Shown here in pieces: positions 1 through 4,710 of a DNA stretch of 6,668 bases. Source of the DNA: Methanolobus sp. UBA118 (GTDB lineage: Archaea; Halobacteriota; Methanosarcinia; Methanosarcinales; Methanosarcinaceae); the NCBI GenBank assembly GCA_002508635.1, contig DACO01000201.1:1-6668 (forward strand), read 5' to 3'. How positions within the stretch are numbered: position 1 is the stretch's first letter; each line of letters opens with the position of its first letter. The position numbers and the translations under genes are program-made. The notes under the pieces were generated by a model. That model was given only the letters and a program-made list of their open reading frames with translations. It was not told the origin of the DNA and did not search any database.

Positions 1-14
1 AGTTCTTGCAGATC

Positions 15-650
15 TTATGCATCTGCAGGTACTGTTATATTACCATTTGTGACTGTACTGGTGGTAGTAGTTCCTTCTTCGGAGGCAACGGTTACTGTAC
101 CATCAAAGAACGGGTCTTCATTGGATCCGTACTGGTAAGTTCCCGCTTCGTCAAAGGTATAACTGAATGATTCGCCTTCATCAAGTTCACCGGAATCGAA
201 TGTACCATCGTCTGCCACTACGCTGTGAATTGTGTTATCTTCGTTTGTCCATGTAACGGTTTCACCAACGGAAATTTCTGTCTCGGCAGGAGCAAATCCA
301 TCTCCATCAATCGTGATCATGGTTTCTCCATCTTCCATCATCTCCTCCTCATCCATGGTATCGTTCTCTTCCTCCATCGTGTCCTCTTCTTCCATCATTT
401 CTTCTTCATCCATGGTATCATTCTCTTCCTCCATCATGTCCTCTTCTTCAACCATTTCTTCTTCACCCATGGTATCATTTTCTTCCTCCATCATGTCTTC
501 TTCACCCGTCATTTCTTCATCATTTGGTACTGTAGTCGGCTGGTCTACAGGCGTTTCATTTTCAGTTGGCTGGTCTTCAGTGTCTGTGCATCCGATAGCT
601 GCAAAAACAGCTAACATCACCACAAACAATATTAAAAATTGCTTTCTCAT
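15..650 (-). CDS. Cupredoxin-fold lipoprotein with 19-residue acidic/Met repeats (copper site lost)
   Basis: Predicted surface lipoprotein of 211 residues. Residues 1-21 form a signal peptide with a lipobox ending AIGC, so Cys21 would be lipidated and the protein anchored outside the membrane. Residues 22-108 are a very acidic linker with three copies of a 19-residue unit (Asn58, Asn77 and Asn96 each in an NDT sequon, plus paired Met). Residues 110-189 form an amicyanin-like cupredoxin domain: the EDNTIHSVV segment, TFDEAGTYQY, then the ligand loop. His142 matches the first copper ligand, but the loop has Ser176, Asp179 and Phe182 where copper proteins have Cys, His and Met, so type 1 copper binding is unlikely. 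The tail ends NITVPADA. The ATG follows AAGGGGG at good spacing. The gene lies 56 bp after 707-943 on the same strand and may be co-transcribed with it. Fold assignment is firm; function is unknown. Confidence 0.88.
   Translation of the reverse strand: MRKQFLILFVVMLAVFAAIGCTDTEDQPTENETPVDQPTTVPNDEEMTGEEDMMEEENDTMGEEEMVEEEDMMEEENDTMDEEEMMEEEDTMEEENDTMDEEEMMEDGETMITIDGDGFAPAETEISVGETVTWTNEDNTIHSVVADDGTFDSGELDEGESFSYTFDEAGTYQYGSNEDPFFDGTVTVASEEGTTTTSTVTNGNITVPADA
330..500 (-). repeat. 57-bp in-frame tandem repeat, about three units
   Basis: The element CATGGTATC recurs on the plus strand at 411 and 468, with a one-base variant at 354, giving an exact 57-bp period. On the coding strand each unit encodes 19 residues of the form ENDTM(D/G)EEEM followed by acidic and Met residues. 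The period is a multiple of three, so copy-number change by slippage or recombination would keep the frame. Confidence 0.85.
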
Positions 651-655
651 AAATT

Positions 656-665
656 AACCCCCTTG
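656..665 (-). promoter_or_regulatory. Strong ribosome binding site of the 15-650 gene
   Basis: On the minus strand AAGGGGG lies about 7 bases before the ATG at 650. The same G-run appears before the starts at 943, 1840 and 3886, which supports these starts over other candidates. Confidence 0.7.
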
Positions 666-706
666 CTCTACATGATAATATCTTGTAATTCAGTTTACTT
701 TGTCGA

Positions 707-943
707 TCAAATCAATTCTTCGTCCATGCTTTCATTTTCGCCCATGGAATCATTTTCCATTATTTCGTCTCCAGCCTCAGTTACATTTTCTTCTATATCT
801 TCTACGGCACCTGTAATCTCATCTTCGGCGCCTGTAATGTTTTCTTCTGTTATCGGCTGGTCTTCAGTATCTGTAGATGTGCATCCAATAGCCATGAACA
901 CGGCTAGCAGCACTATGATCAATATTGTCAGTTGCTTTTTCAC
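707..943 (-). CDS. Short acidic lipoprotein, head-only paralogue (GTG start)
   Basis: 78-residue predicted lipoprotein. It starts with a signal peptide and lipobox (MAIGC, Cys21), followed by a TSTDTEDQP head and an acidic linker with ENIT, ENVT, ENDS and ENES sequons. It ends at MDEELI with TGA and has no globular domain. The GTG at 943 is chosen because an AAGGGGG site sits just upstream and because the sequence from there aligns with the head of the 1250-1840 protein; the upstream ATG at 1006 would add 21 residues that no paralogue has. Residues 1-60 closely match that paralogue, which continues into a cupredoxin domain, so this is either a truncated duplicate or a deliberate short form. 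The reading frame is clean and the regulatory block upstream is intact, so it is probably expressed. Confidence 0.72.
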   Translation of the reverse strand: MKKQLTILIIVLLAVFMAIGCTSTDTEDQPITEENITGAEDEITGAVEDIEENVTEAGDEIMENDSMGENESMDEELI

Positions 944-974
944 AAAGTACCCCCTTCCTGAATAGATATATTGA

Positions 975-1059
975 ATTATGTTCTGTTTCCAGGTTAATAA
1001 TATCACGTGAAAACAAATTCAGTAACTTACGTACTTTTAAATATTGTTAAGCACCACTT
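975..1059 (-). promoter_or_regulatory. Conserved upstream block, copy A, with 30-bp inverted repeat at 985-1014
   Basis: Block of about 85 bp nearly identical to copy B (1870-1953), with about five differences; its first 54 bases also match copy C. The core is GTTTCCAGGT, ten AT-rich bases (TAATAATATC), then ACGTGAAAAC. This copy has two mismatches between the arms. Arm centres are 20 bp apart, about two helical turns, as expected for a dimeric regulator. The AT spacer may be the TATA region, since it lies far enough upstream of the start at 943 to leave room for a leader with the GGGGG site. Promoter role is inferred. Confidence 0.6.
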
Positions 1060-1153
1060 CGGCTTGCATCGCTGGTGCCATAAGAAATTCGGATTAAGAT
1101 AGTTCTAGCCTTTTTTCCGGCATATCTGCTCTGCATGTTTATCAATAAATGCT

Positions 1154-1195
1154 AAAAAAGCCTGTAGGCAGCAGTTTAAAAAACCTACTGCCTGC
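1154..1195 (-). terminator. Hairpin plus T6 terminator after the 1250-1840 gene
   Basis: On the minus strand a stem formed by 1182-1195 and 1164-1177 (11 of 14 positions match, more with G-U pairs) around a 4-base loop is followed shortly by six T (1159-1154). It starts about 55 bases after the stop codon. A matching structure follows the 2146-2847 gene. Confidence 0.65.
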
Positions 1196-1249
1196 AAACA
1201 TCGTGCAATAAATACTGGATGTTTGATGAGTTCAAGGTTCTTTCTTCTA

Positions 1250-1840
1250 TTAATCCACTGGTACTACAACTACATCTCCACTGGTGTTTTCGCTCATATT
1301 TTCACCATCTGAGGTAACGACAGTTATCATGGCTTCAAATGTCTCGTCTTCACCGGCTGTATAGGTGTAAGTTCCTGCTTCATCAAATGTATAGCTGTAA
1401 GATTCTCCAGGCTCAATATCTCCTGAGTTGAAGACTCCCTCATCATCAACAACAGTGTGTGCCATACTATCGTCATTCATCCAGGTGATGGTGTCACCAA
1501 CAGTTATCTGGGTATCAAAGGGTTCGAATCCATCTCCAGTGATTGTGACTATGGTTTCTCCTTCTTCCATGGTTTCGTTGTCCATCATTTCTTCTTCATC
1601 CATTGTATCGTTTTCTTCTTCCACCATGTCTTCTTCGTCCATGGAATCATTTTCCATCATCTCATCTTCAACATCGGTTATGTTTTCCTCAATATCTTCT
1701 TCAGCGCCAGTTATTTCTTCTTCTGCACCTGTGATGTTTTCCTCTGTTGTCGGCTGGTCTTCAGTATCTGTAGATGTGCACCCAATAGCCAGAAATACAG
1801 CTAACAGTACTGTAATCAATATTATCAGTTGCTTTCTCAT
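1250..1840 (-). CDS. Cupredoxin-fold lipoprotein with acidic/Met linker (copper site lost)
   Basis: 196-residue predicted surface lipoprotein. Residues 1-21 are signal peptide and lipobox (LAIGC). Residues 22-94 are an acidic linker with repeated EENIT, EEITGAEED and ENDSM/ENDTM segments and several N-glycosylation sequons. Residues 96-175 form a cupredoxin domain with the usual VGDTITWMNDD strand and a TFDEAGTYTY strand. His128 matches the first copper ligand, but the loop has Ala162, Asp165 and Phe168 in place of Cys, His and Met; it also lacks the Pro of the paralogues. The last nine residues, GDVVVVPVD, are identical to those of the fasciclin protein at 2146-2847. The ATG follows GAAGGGGG. 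It has its own conserved promoter block (copy B) and its own hairpin terminator, so it is probably monocistronic. The fold is clear; the biochemical role is not. Confidence 0.88.
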   Translation of the reverse strand: MRKQLIILITVLLAVFLAIGCTSTDTEDQPTTEENITGAEEEITGAEEDIEENITDVEDEMMENDSMDEEDMVEEENDTMDEEEMMDNETMEEGETIVTITGDGFEPFDTQITVGDTITWMNDDSMAHTVVDDEGVFNSGDIEPGESYSYTFDEAGTYTYTAGEDETFEAMITVVTSDGENMSENTSGDVVVVPVD

Positions 1841-1869
1841 AAAGTACCCCCTTCATGAATAAATATAAA

Positions 1870-1953
1870 ATTATGTTTAGTTTCCAGGTTAATAATATCA
1901 CCTGAAAACAAATTCAGTAACTTACGTACTTTTGAATATTTTAAGCACCACTT
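1870..1953 (-). promoter_or_regulatory. Conserved upstream block, copy B, with 30-bp inverted repeat at 1880-1909
   Basis: The inverted repeat is GTTTCCAGGT, TAATAATATC, ACCTGAAAAC: 10-bp arms with a single mismatch. It lies 40-70 bases upstream of the ATG at 1840. An AT-rich TTTTATATTT (1861-1870) lies between it and the gene, but is too close to the ATG to serve as TATA box for a transcript that includes the GGGGG site. The GATATTATTA in the spacer is therefore the better TATA candidate. If so, a protein on the two arms would straddle the TATA box and could block or help TBP. Confidence 0.65.
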
Positions 1954-2023
1954 AGAATTGTATGGTTGTTGCTACAGGAAAGTCTGGATGGATAATTTTC
2001 ATCTTATTTCCGGTATGTCTTAG

Positions 2024-2047
2024 TATAAACTCTAACTATAGTTTATA
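2024..2047. repeat. Perfect 8-bp inverted repeat, AT-rich
   Basis: TATAAACT (2024-2031) and AGTTTATA (2040-2047) are exact reverse complements separated by 8 bases. The repeat overlaps by one base the T-run of the fasciclin gene's terminator. It may be a second hairpin helping 3'-end formation or an unrelated AT-rich palindrome; it has no counterpart in the 944-1249 gap. Confidence 0.45.
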
Positions 2048-2089
2048 AAAAAAGTATGTCAGGAGCAGTTTTAAAAAATCTGCTGCCTG
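2047..2089 (-). terminator. Hairpin plus T7 terminator after the fasciclin lipoprotein gene
   Basis: On the minus strand CAGGCAGCAG (2089-2080) pairs with CTGCTCCTG (2068-2060), with one bulge, around a T/A-rich loop, and seven T follow (2053-2047). The loop and stem resemble those at 1154-1195, so the terminator was duplicated with the gene end. Confidence 0.65.
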
Positions 2090-2145
2090 TAAAATTGTGT
2101 CATATTTTTATTGATAGGATATGATTACTTCAATGGTCCCAGCTC

Positions 2146-2847
2146 TTAATCTACTGGTACTACTACTACGTCTCCGTTTTCAGAGTCCATAGTTTCATTA
2201 TTCATGGAATCATTTCCCATCATGTCTTCCTCAGCCATCGAAGGTGGCAGTATTACAGCATCTATGACATGAATCACACCATTACTGGCTACAATATCTG
2301 GCTGTACGACATTTGCATCGTCGACCATTACATTGTCATCAGTGACATTAATAGTGATCATTTCACCCTGGACGGTTTCAAGTGTGGTCCCGTCAGTTAG
2401 ATCGCTTGCCATGTATTCACCAGAAACCACATGGTAAGTAAGTACTTCGGAGAGCTGTTCTTCATCTTCCATTAATGCATCAAGTGTTCCCTCAGGAAGC
2501 TCTTCAAAAGCGTCGTCCGTTGGTGCGAATACCGTGTATGGCCCTTCTTCGCTAAGGGTTTCATCCAGACCTGTAGTATTCAGGGCAAGTACAAGTGTTT
2601 CAAAGGAACCTGCATCATTCGCTGTTTGCACGATGTCCATTTCTTCTTCATCCATGGAATCATTTTCCATCATCTCATCTTCAGCGTCGCTTACATTTTC
2701 TTCGATGTCCTCTTCCGCACCTGTGATCTCTTCTTCATCACTTGTGATATTTTCCTCTGGTGTTGGCTGATCTTCTGTGTCTGTGCACCCTATAGCTGCA
2801 AACACAGCTAACATCACTACAAATAATATTAATAATTGCTTTCTCAT
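2146..2847 (-). CDS. Fasciclin (FAS1) domain lipoprotein
   Basis: 233-residue predicted surface lipoprotein. Residues 1-21 are signal peptide and lipobox (AAIGC). Residues 22-69 are an acidic linker like that of the 1250-1840 protein. Residues 70-201 form one FAS1 domain: the H1-type motif YTVFAPTDDAF, the central LTYHVVSGEYM, and the H2-type NGVIHVIDAVILPP. FAS1 domains are known in cell-adhesion and surface proteins of bacteria, archaea and eukaryotes. A second acidic/Met patch (204-224, with NDS and NET sequons) precedes the GDVVVVPVD tail shared with the 1250-1840 cupredoxin protein. The ATG at 2847 is preferred over an in-frame TTG at 2853 because all paralogues begin at M(R/Q/K)KQ and an AAAGG site lies 7 bases upstream. 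It has conserved block copy C upstream and a hairpin terminator downstream. Adhesion or surface structure is the likely role, inferred from the family. Confidence 0.92.
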   Translation of the reverse strand: MRKQLLILFVVMLAVFAAIGCTDTEDQPTPEENITSDEEEITGAEEDIEENVSDAEDEMMENDSMDEEEMDIVQTANDAGSFETLVLALNTTGLDETLSEEGPYTVFAPTDDAFEELPEGTLDALMEDEEQLSEVLTYHVVSGEYMASDLTDGTTLETVQGEMITINVTDDNVMVDDANVVQPDIVASNGVIHVIDAVILPPSMAEEDMMGNDSMNNETMDSENGDVVVVPVD

Positions 2848-2876
2848 ACCCAAACCTTTCCTAATAAATCTATTAA

Positions 2877-2930
2877 ATTATGTTTTGTTTCCAGGTTAAT
2901 AATATAACCTGAAAACAAATTCAGTAACTT
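2877..2930 (-). promoter_or_regulatory. Conserved upstream block, copy C, with 30-bp inverted repeat at 2887-2916
   Basis: The inverted repeat is GTTTCCAGGT, TAATAATATA, ACCTGAAAAC, with one arm mismatch as in copy B. The following AAATTCAGTAACTT is shared with copies A and B, and the match then stops. It lies upstream of the fasciclin gene start at 2847 and only about 18 bases after the stop of the 2949-3605 gene, so that gene has no room for a separate terminator and may read through. Confidence 0.62.
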
Positions 2931-2948
2931 CTTTACTTAACAATTTAA

Positions 2949-3605
2949 TTATGAATCTGCGGGTACTACCATGTTATCACTTGTGTCTGTAGTTACAGTA
3001 TCCATGTTTTCTTGGTCTGTGACGGTAACTATACCATCGAATGAGGAATCCTCATCAGATCCGTATTGGTAAATTCCTGCTTCATCAAAAGTATAGCTGA
3101 ATTCTTCGCCTTCATCAAGTTCACCGGAATCGAATGTACCATCGTCTGCAACTACACTGTGGATAGTATTATCCTCATTTGTCCATGTAATACTTTCACC
3201 CACGGAAATTTCAATATCAGAAGGATCAAATCCGTTGTCGTTAATTTCTATTATGTTTTCTCCGGTCACAACATCTGTCGTTACATTAACGTCTGCATCA
3301 ACATCGACTTCAGGTACATTTTCCACATCAACATCAGGTACAGGTACAGTTACGTTCTCTGTATCTACCTCAACATCAGGTACATTTTCAACATCCACAT
3401 CCGGCGGAGTTACATTTGCATCAATATCGCCACTTTCTACATCAACATCCGGTGGTGTTGTGTTTACGTCGACATCTCCACTTTCTATATCAACATCAGG
3501 TGTTGCTGTTTCGTTGTCAACTGGTTGATCCTCGGTATCTGTACATCCTATAGCCGCAAATACAGCTATAAGCACTGCAAATAGTATTATCAGTTGCTTT
3601 TGCAT
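2949..3605 (-). CDS. Cupredoxin-fold lipoprotein with PDVDV-repeat stalk (copper site lost)
   Basis: 218-residue predicted surface lipoprotein. Residues 1-21 are signal peptide and lipobox (AAIGC). Residues 36-110 are a low-complexity stalk built on PDVDVE units with alternating Val and Asp, quite unlike the Met/Glu linkers of its neighbours, and with NTT, NVT and similar sequons. Residues 116-195 are the cupredoxin domain. His149 is kept, but Ser183, Asp186 and Phe189 stand where Cys, His and Met should be. The tail ends NMVVPADS. The ATG at 3605 follows GGGAGTG. The domain is closest to that of the 15-650 gene, with a 45-base identical stretch, although four array genes separate them. No conserved promoter block lies upstream; 77 bp separate it from the 3683-3886 gene on the same strand, so the two may be co-transcribed. 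A structural or adhesive surface role is a guess. Confidence 0.88.
   Translation of the reverse strand: MQKQLIILFAVLIAVFAAIGCTDTEDQPVDNETATPDVDIESGDVDVNTTPPDVDVESGDIDANVTPPDVDVENVPDVEVDTENVTVPVPDVDVENVPEVDVDADVNVTTDVVTGENIIEINDNGFDPSDIEISVGESITWTNEDNTIHSVVADDGTFDSGELDEGEEFSYTFDEAGIYQYGSDEDSSFDGIVTVTDQENMDTVTTDTSDNMVVPADS
3276..3500 (-). repeat. Degenerate PDVDV coding repeat
   Basis: Inside the 2949-3605 gene four units begin with PDVDI or PDVDV, at residues 36, 52, 68 and 90. The first two are 16 residues apart (PDVD(I/V)ESGD followed by a sequon and P), the third is about 22 long. On the plus strand this appears as recurring ACATCAACATC-like runs. Mature residues are almost only P, D, V, E, N and T. 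Confidence 0.75.
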
Positions 3606-3682
3606 AGATTCACTCCCTTCTATAAATTAATGGACTTATCTCTTATATTTCATAATTTATCTAAATACAGAGCACAAGCTGC

Positions 3683-3886
3683 TTAAGTGAACGTATTTCC
3701 TGTTCCCCCGGCATTTTGAGAATAGTCTGAACTTGAAATATCAGTCGATTCTTCAATTCCCAGTTCTTCATCTTCTACATCTAGTTCTTCGTCATCTTCC
3801 AGTTCATCCTCTGCACCATTATCCGTGCATCCGATAGTGAGGAACATGACTATTAGCAATGCAAATATCAAAATTGCTTTTTGCAT
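3683..3886 (-). CDS. Small acidic lipoprotein
   Basis: 67-residue predicted lipoprotein. A hydrophobic segment ends in a lipobox TIGC (Cys20), followed by TDNGAEDELEDDEE and further Asp/Glu runs, then a neutral Ser/Gly/Asn-rich end (residues 50-67). It has no globular domain and lacks the VPxD tail. The head is more diverged than in the other array members (IGCTDNGAED instead of IGCTDTEDQP). The ATG at 3886 follows AAGGGGG at good spacing, and a TATA-like TATAAAAT lies about 40 bases upstream. It could be a free-standing acidic surface peptide or a decayed member of the array; an intact frame, start site and promoter favour expression. No function can be assigned. Confidence 0.68.
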   Translation of the reverse strand: MQKAILIFALLIVMFLTIGCTDNGAEDELEDDEELDVEDEELGIEESTDISSSDYSQNAGGTGNTFT

Positions 3887-4241
3887 TAGTTTACCCCCTT
3901 ACCGTAGGTGTATATCAATTGTATTTTATAAGTCTTTTTATCATATTACAGGCTTGCCGTATTCGATTATAGTTATTATTATTAACAGGAAGTAATTCAT
4001 TTTTTGTTCCTATATATTTATTCATGGTTACTGATGGTGAAATTTACCTGTAATTGATGAAATTGATTTAAACAAGTAATATTGTTCTATAAGATAGTTC
4101 TTATTTATTGCTCCTGCTGATATATATTAAAAAATAAAAGAAGTAATCTTTACTTTCAGCGAACCTCTAAAAACATCAAATAGTTAATTAAGAAAAAATG
4201 AAAGGTAGTAGAATGGGTTCCATATATCATTGAAAATGGAC
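3887..4241. other. AT-rich intergenic region with promoter of the 3683-3886 gene
   Basis: About 355 bp of very AT-rich DNA. On the minus strand it holds a T6 run just after the cupredoxin remnant (4197-4192), possibly its terminator, and, at the left end, a TATA-like sequence and the GGGGG site of the small lipoprotein gene. No copy of the 30-bp inverted repeat, no convincing RNA gene and no supported open frame were seen. Confidence 0.5.
3922..3932 (-). promoter_or_regulatory. Putative TATA box of the small lipoprotein gene
   Basis: The minus strand reads TATAAAAT here, close to the archaeal box A consensus. Transcription would start about 25 bases on, near 3900, giving a leader of 10-15 bases that just includes the GGGGG site before the ATG at 3886. 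Confidence 0.4.
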
Positions 4242-4628
4242 TTATCCATCTGCAGGTACTACTGTGGTGTTCCCGCTTTGATCGTCCTGCAGGGCTTCCC
4301 CGCTTTCTGTGATGGTGATCACACCTTCAAACAATGGTTCCTGATCGGAACCGTACTGGTGAATTCCTGTATCATCAAAAGTATAGCTAAATGATTCACC
4401 TTCTGCTATCTCTCCTGAATCAAAGGTCCCGTCATCGGCAACCACACTCTGTACGGTACTACCTTCATTTGCCCATGTAATGGTTCCGCCGACAGGTATT
4501 TCCATCTCCGAAGGGTCATAACCCTCTTTACTGATTGTTATCTGATTTCCGTTTCCATCTGTTATCCCGATGTCTTCAAGGATCTCACCGCCTGTGACTT
4601 CTTCCTCTTCGATAGCCTGTGTCCCTGT
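4242..4628 (-). pseudogene. 5'-truncated cupredoxin-fold lipoprotein remnant
   Basis: The open frame runs from just after an in-frame stop at 4629-4631 to the stop at 4242 and encodes an acidic lead (TQAIEEEEVTGG), a complete cupredoxin domain and the tail NTTVVPADG. There is no signal peptide or lipobox. The only ATG (4505) lies inside the domain, after the first strand (NQITISKEGYDPSE), and has no properly spaced ribosome binding site; no GTG or TTG start lies upstream, and a second in-frame stop follows a few codons further up. In the domain even the first copper ligand is gone (VQSVV, where paralogues have IHSVV), and the loop reads GSDQEPLFEG, again without Cys, His or Met. It is best read as the relic of an array member that lost its 5' end. 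Expression as an internal-start fragment cannot be excluded. Confidence 0.68.
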
Positions 4629-4696
4629 TTACAGGTAGCATTGTTATCGAAAAAAACTTATCCTGCGAGCCTCTTCTTTTTATTGATATTCACTAC

Positions 4697-4703
4697 GGGG
4701 GGA
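4697..4703 (+). promoter_or_regulatory. Ribosome binding site that sets the ferredoxin start
   Basis: GGGGGGA lies 8 bases before the ATG at 4711 but only 2-3 bases before the in-frame TTG at 4705, so ATG 4711 is the start. Confidence 0.65.
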
Positions 4704-4710
4704 ATTGAAT

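Larger units (their letters stand above)
944..1249. other. Intergenic region: terminator of one lipoprotein gene, promoter of the next
   Basis: Read on the minus strand this gap first holds the hairpin terminator of the 1250-1840 gene (1154-1195), then about 90 bp without recognisable features, then the conserved upstream block (975-1059) and the ribosome binding site of the 707-943 gene. It aligns along much of its length with the gap at 1841-2145, so gene and flanks were probably duplicated as one unit of roughly 900 bp. No supported coding sequence was found. Confidence 0.6.
1841..2145. other. Intergenic region: terminator of the fasciclin gene, promoter of the 1250-1840 gene
   Basis: Read on the minus strand it holds a hairpin terminator (2047-2089), an overlapping AT-rich inverted repeat (2024-2047), a spacer of about 70 bp without recognisable features, the conserved block copy B (1870-1953) and the ribosome binding site at 1847-1854. 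It is the counterpart of the gap at 944-1249. No supported coding sequence was found. Confidence 0.6.

Noticed and set aside
330..500. CRISPR-like or regulatory repeat array
   Set aside because: The 57-bp units are directly adjacent, without unique spacers, and keep the reading frame of a lipoprotein, so they are coding repeats.
232..657. Long plus-strand frames rich in Ser or Phe opposite the lipoprotein genes (also at 225-614, 639-965, 1428-1862, 1457-1804, 2534-2770, 2626-2811, 3066-3584, 3235-3528)
   Set aside because: They are antisense shadows: Glu, Asp and Met codons read in reverse give Ser, Phe and His runs. None has a sensible start site or domain, while the minus-strand frames have lipoboxes, domains and ribosome sites.
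707..1006. 99-residue version of the short lipoprotein starting at ATG 1006
   Set aside because: The 21 extra residues cross the conserved promoter block and ribosome site and place a non-signal sequence before the signal peptide.
15..3605. Functional type 1 blue copper proteins (halocyanin or plastocyanin)
   Set aside because: The fold matches, but Cys, the second His and Met are missing in every copy, so the copper-protein label would mislead.
944..4241. Insertion sequence or other mobile element behind the duplications
   Set aside because: No transposase, terminal inverted repeat or target-site duplication was seen; tandem recombination between similar genes is enough.
4242..4505. Intact 87-residue cupredoxin gene starting at the ATG 4505
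   Set aside because: This start would cut off the first strand of the domain, which is encoded in frame upstream and aligns with the paralogues, and there is no spaced ribosome binding site.
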